From Reddybacter sp041277045 (GTDB lineage: Bacteria; Pseudomonadota; Gammaproteobacteria; Pseudomonadales; Porticoccaceae): a stretch of 64,000 nt of DNA. The DNA is taken from contig JBGFSY010000001.1 in assembly GCA_041277045.1 (NCBI GenBank), positions 62,001-126,000 of the forward strand. The letters run 5' to 3'. The translations under genes and the position numbers were made by a program. The notes below the pieces were generated by a model. That model had not been told where the DNA came from. It saw nothing but the letters and a program-made list of their open reading frames with translations, and searched no databases. Below are positions 61,839 through 64,000 of the stretch, one piece after another. Position 1 is the stretch's first letter; each line of letters starts with the position of its first letter.

Positions 61839-62246
61839 GTGCCTATCGCAATCACCAAAGATTCTATCGACCTCGGCTTAATTACCAAAGATGCCTCTGC
61901 CCTCGTGAGCTTTTATCGGGACACTCTAGGCTTAGAACTGGAAGGCGAAATGCCCATGCCCGGCGGTGGACAGATGACGCGACTTAAATGCGGCACCACC
62001 ACCTTAAAAATTGTCGTCAATGGCCGGGAGCCAAAAGCAGTGGCTCCACCCGGTGGTATTCGTGGCGCCACGGGCTTTCGCTACTTCACTATTTCGGTGA
62101 GCAACTTGGTTGCAGTCACGCAGGAGTGTGAGGCGGCGGGCTATAAGGTGCCGGTGCCGCCTACAGAGATAAGACCGGGCGTGTCTATTTCTATGATTGA
62201 AGACCCGGATGGAAACTGGGTGGAATTGTTACAAGCGAGCGAGTAG
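61839..62246 (+). CDS. VOC-family (glyoxalase/dioxygenase-fold) protein
   Basis: GTG 61839 is preferred: AGGAG at 61828-61832 lies six bases upstream, whereas ATG 61833 directly abuts that site. The vicinal-oxygen-chelate fold shows ALVSFYRDTLGLELEGEMPM at the start and SISMIEDPDGNWVELLQ with the metal-binding Glu at the end. The N-terminal metal ligand is not the usual histidine, so the enzyme class is open. About 135 aa, a single VOC unit of two beta-alpha-beta repeats. Confidence 0.82.
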   Translation: MPIAITKDSIDLGLITKDASALVSFYRDTLGLELEGEMPMPGGGQMTRLKCGTTTLKIVVNGREPKAVAPPGGIRGATGFRYFTISVSNLVAVTQECEAAGYKVPVPPTEIRPGVSISMIEDPDGNWVELLQASE

Positions 62247-62288
62247 CTGTGCAGATAAGTACTGCCTCAGTCAGACGCTAACGTTACG

Positions 62289-63215
62289 CTACGACGCGAG
62301 CCGGCCCTTTTCCAACCAGGTGGCCAGCTCGGGTTCGAGTTTTTCTGCCATGACCTGTTGATACAGGGCTAATTCCTCTTCACCGAGAATATCTCGCCAC
62401 TGGCCACTTTCGCCTTTATTAAAAAACTTGTTCGGGTCTTTCCAAATACCGTCGCCTACTTGCGGCGCCAGCTTCTCCGCATTGTCTTTCATGTTAGCGA
62501 AGGTAGCCGCCGCCACTAATTCGGACCACTGCTCATCAGCCACTTCAATTTGCAAAAAAGCCGCGATGCGCTTCATTTCGCCTTCGAGGTCAGCTTTTAA
62601 GTCGCTGTAGTGGAGCATCAATATATTGGGCAGCGCGCGGTATTGCCAAAAGCTATTGACGTAGTACAAAACGTCGGTATGAAATTCATGGCCGGGGGCT
62701 TCGCTAAAGCTCGAGCCCATCCAACGGCGAAACCATTCACACTGATCTTGCAATGGCGGCTGTGGGGGATGCCATTCGCCGGTGGCATGTTTTTGCAAAA
62801 CTTCCAGCGCTTCGGGGCGCATGTTTTCCACGTGGTTTTTTAAAGATAAAAAGGCATCGCGGGGGTCTCGACCGACACAAATGTATTTTGTTTGCTCGTT
62901 ATAGCTGAGGCCATCGAGAGGCGTATGAGTTTTGATAAAGCGGCGGTGCTGCTGCTGCTCTAATTGATTTAACACCTTGTCAGCCGGGGTGGTCAGTACA
63001 TCGACCCAGGGCGAACACTCGGTCAGCGGTTTATCAAACTCGGTTTCTTGAAAAATCAGCAGAGCACAAATCATTTGCGTCCAGGTGGTGCCACACTTAG
63101 CCGGGGTGGCAATAATGATGTCATCTTGCCGGGGTTTGAAATTATGCCAACGGCCGCTCTCCATCACGAATTCATTATAAACCCGAGTTTTCAGCGGCTT
63201 TCCCTGATTAGCCAT
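62289..63215 (-). CDS. Sulfotransferase-domain protein
   Basis: The PAPS 5'-phosphosulphate loop is seen in IIIATPAKCGTTWTQMICAL (about residues 33-52). The 3'-phosphate-binding block is in CVGRDPRDAFLSLKNHVENM, and the conserved LMLHYSDLKADLEGEMKRIA and GESGQWRD segments follow. These match cytosolic-type sulfotransferases (about 300 aa), which sulphate small alcohols or amines; the acceptor is unknown. The gene is convergent with the VOC gene and follows the universal stress protein gene on the same strand. Confidence 0.9.
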   Translation of the reverse strand: MANQGKPLKTRVYNEFVMESGRWHNFKPRQDDIIIATPAKCGTTWTQMICALLIFQETEFDKPLTECSPWVDVLTTPADKVLNQLEQQQHRRFIKTHTPLDGLSYNEQTKYICVGRDPRDAFLSLKNHVENMRPEALEVLQKHATGEWHPPQPPLQDQCEWFRRWMGSSFSEAPGHEFHTDVLYYVNSFWQYRALPNILMLHYSDLKADLEGEMKRIAAFLQIEVADEQWSELVAAATFANMKDNAEKLAPQVGDGIWKDPNKFFNKGESGQWRDILGEEELALYQQVMAEKLEPELATWLEKGRLAS

Positions 63216-63276
63216 GCGTGAACTCCAATTTATTTTTTGTTATTCGTATGTTGCCAGCTCATGTAGGAAAGAAAAG

Positions 63277-64000
63277 TTAACGCAACAATAGGTGGGGCAC
63301 GGTGGCATTACGAATCATATTATTTGTCGTACTACCGACAAAGAATTCGCGCAAACGCGAATGTCCATAAGCACCCATCACCACCATATCAATATTATGC
63401 TCCTGCTGATATCGGTGCAACGCAGGCTCTATTTCGCCATCGAGCACGGCGCACTGAATATTGTGACCAGCATCACGAATGGTCTTTTCTGCCCATTCCA
63501 TGTCTTCATTCAAGGCCTGTTTATCTTTACCCACTGACACCAGATGGCCACTCAGTCCTTGAAATAAGGGACTACCCGCAAGCAACTCCACACCCTTGCG
63601 CGTCATTGCGCTGCTGTCAAACGCCAGCATTACCGCCTGCGGCGCTTTAAATTCACCCGGCGCAATTAATATGGGGCGATGTAATGCGCGCACCAGTCTT
63701 TCGACGTTGTCGCCAACATGGCTGCCATCACTGTGCTCTTCGCCCTGCTTACCGATGACCAGCAAGCGTGTGTCATCCTCCAGCTCGGCCAGGCTGTCAA
63801 TTAAATGTCCGTGGCGCTGGCGCAGTACTGGCTCGGCAATACCACCGGCAACCGCTCGCTGGCGAGCTTCTTCAAGCATTAGCGCGCCCTGCTCTAGTGC
63901 CAGTTTATTGCGTCGCGTATCAAGTTCTGCGAGTTCGCTGAGTAAGTGCTCACGCGCATCGACACCTAAGTTGCCACTAAAATCATTCTCCACCGGGTAG
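63277..64000 (-). CDS. Universal stress protein, tandem domain (partial, cut by window edge)
   Basis: The frame continues past the right edge (the last codons read Y-P before VENDFSGNLG), so the GTG at 63993 is probably internal. The visible part covers the end of one UspA domain (LLVIGKQGEEHSDGSHVGDN, with LVRALHRPILIAP) and a complete second one (AVMLAFDSSAMTRKGVELLA to NIDMVVMGAYGHSRLREFFV). The G-2x-G-9x-G(S/T) nucleotide-binding pattern is seen as GAYGHSRLREFFVGSTTN. Two fused domains of about 280 aa are common in stress responses. The N-terminus lies outside this window. Confidence 0.9.
   Translation of the reverse strand, partial: YPVENDFSGNLGVDAREHLLSELAELDTRRNKLALEQGALMLEEARQRAVAGGIAEPVLRQRHGHLIDSLAELEDDTRLLVIGKQGEEHSDGSHVGDNVERLVRALHRPILIAPGEFKAPQAVMLAFDSSAMTRKGVELLAGSPLFQGLSGHLVSVGKDKQALNEDMEWAEKTIRDAGHNIQCAVLDGEIEPALHRYQQEHNIDMVVMGAYGHSRLREFFVGSTTNNMIRNATVPHLLLR

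Noticed and set aside
1..64000. CRISPR arrays, rRNA operons, complete insertion sequences, replication origin
   Set aside because: No regularly spaced repeats, no 16S/23S-like sequence, no transposase gene and no DnaA-box cluster were noticed when reading both strands.

Overview
The window reads as a chromosome segment of a gammaproteobacterium near the Pseudomonas/Cellvibrio/Spongiibacter group, probably marine. The evidence is Pseudomonas-like gene order: gacA-uvrC-pgsA followed by tRNA genes; comEC-exbB-exbD-msbA-lpxK-kdsB-ptp-murB; yceD-rpmF-fabD-fabG-acpP with pabC-mltG-tmk-holB-pilZ-tatD; and hisB-hisH-hisA divergent from asmA-mutY-yggX-tRNA-Phe. Family calls are made by eye from motifs and remembered family features. 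No database search was possible.

Layout. Positions 1-2.5 kb look like the distal end of an integron cassette array. They hold AT-rich orphan ORFs, one textbook attC site at 2010-2087, a degenerate attC-like site at 1180-1236, a decayed cassette gene and a half attC. From 2.9 to 15.3 kb, on the minus strand, lie tRNA-Leu, tRNA-Cys and a long gene train for phospholipid synthesis, DNA repair, lipid A and peptidoglycan precursors and competence. From 15.4 to 25.8 kb are a flavodoxin, a patatin, and a core cluster for fatty-acid synthesis and replication from which plsX, fabH and fabF are absent. From 25.9 to 34.9 kb is a looser region with outer-membrane proteins, topoisomerase III, an AraC-type regulator, an aminotransferase, and intergenic spacers carrying a dispersed repeat. 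From 35.0 to 44.5 kb is an acyl-CoA/alcohol catabolic neighbourhood with an acyl-CoA dehydrogenase next to an APH-type kinase, a major facilitator transporter, two tandem short-chain dehydrogenases, an enoyl-CoA hydratase and a dienelactone hydrolase, plus hspQ and cinA. From 44.6 to 51.4 kb are a lipoprotein, hisBHA (hisF absent), asmA, mutY, yggX and tRNA-Phe.

The most interesting region is 51.3-61.6 kb. A diverged copy of the tRNA-Phe 3' half at 52033-52080 suggests an old integration site. It is followed by a type I restriction-modification operon, hsdM-hsdS-(RT-protease)-hsdR. The inserted gene fuses a reverse transcriptase (YADD, VTG) to a trypsin-like serine protease with an apparently intact His-Asp-Ser triad. 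Directly upstream, between hsdS and the RT, a 140-nt segment is bounded by a 19-nt imperfect inverted repeat (10 bp perfect) and contains two hairpins, as expected of a retron msr-msd RNA. I infer a retron-like RT-protease module embedded in, and perhaps guarding, a type I restriction system. An SRAP (YedK/HMCES-type) gene follows. The window ends with a VOC protein, a sulfotransferase and a universal stress protein cut by the right edge.
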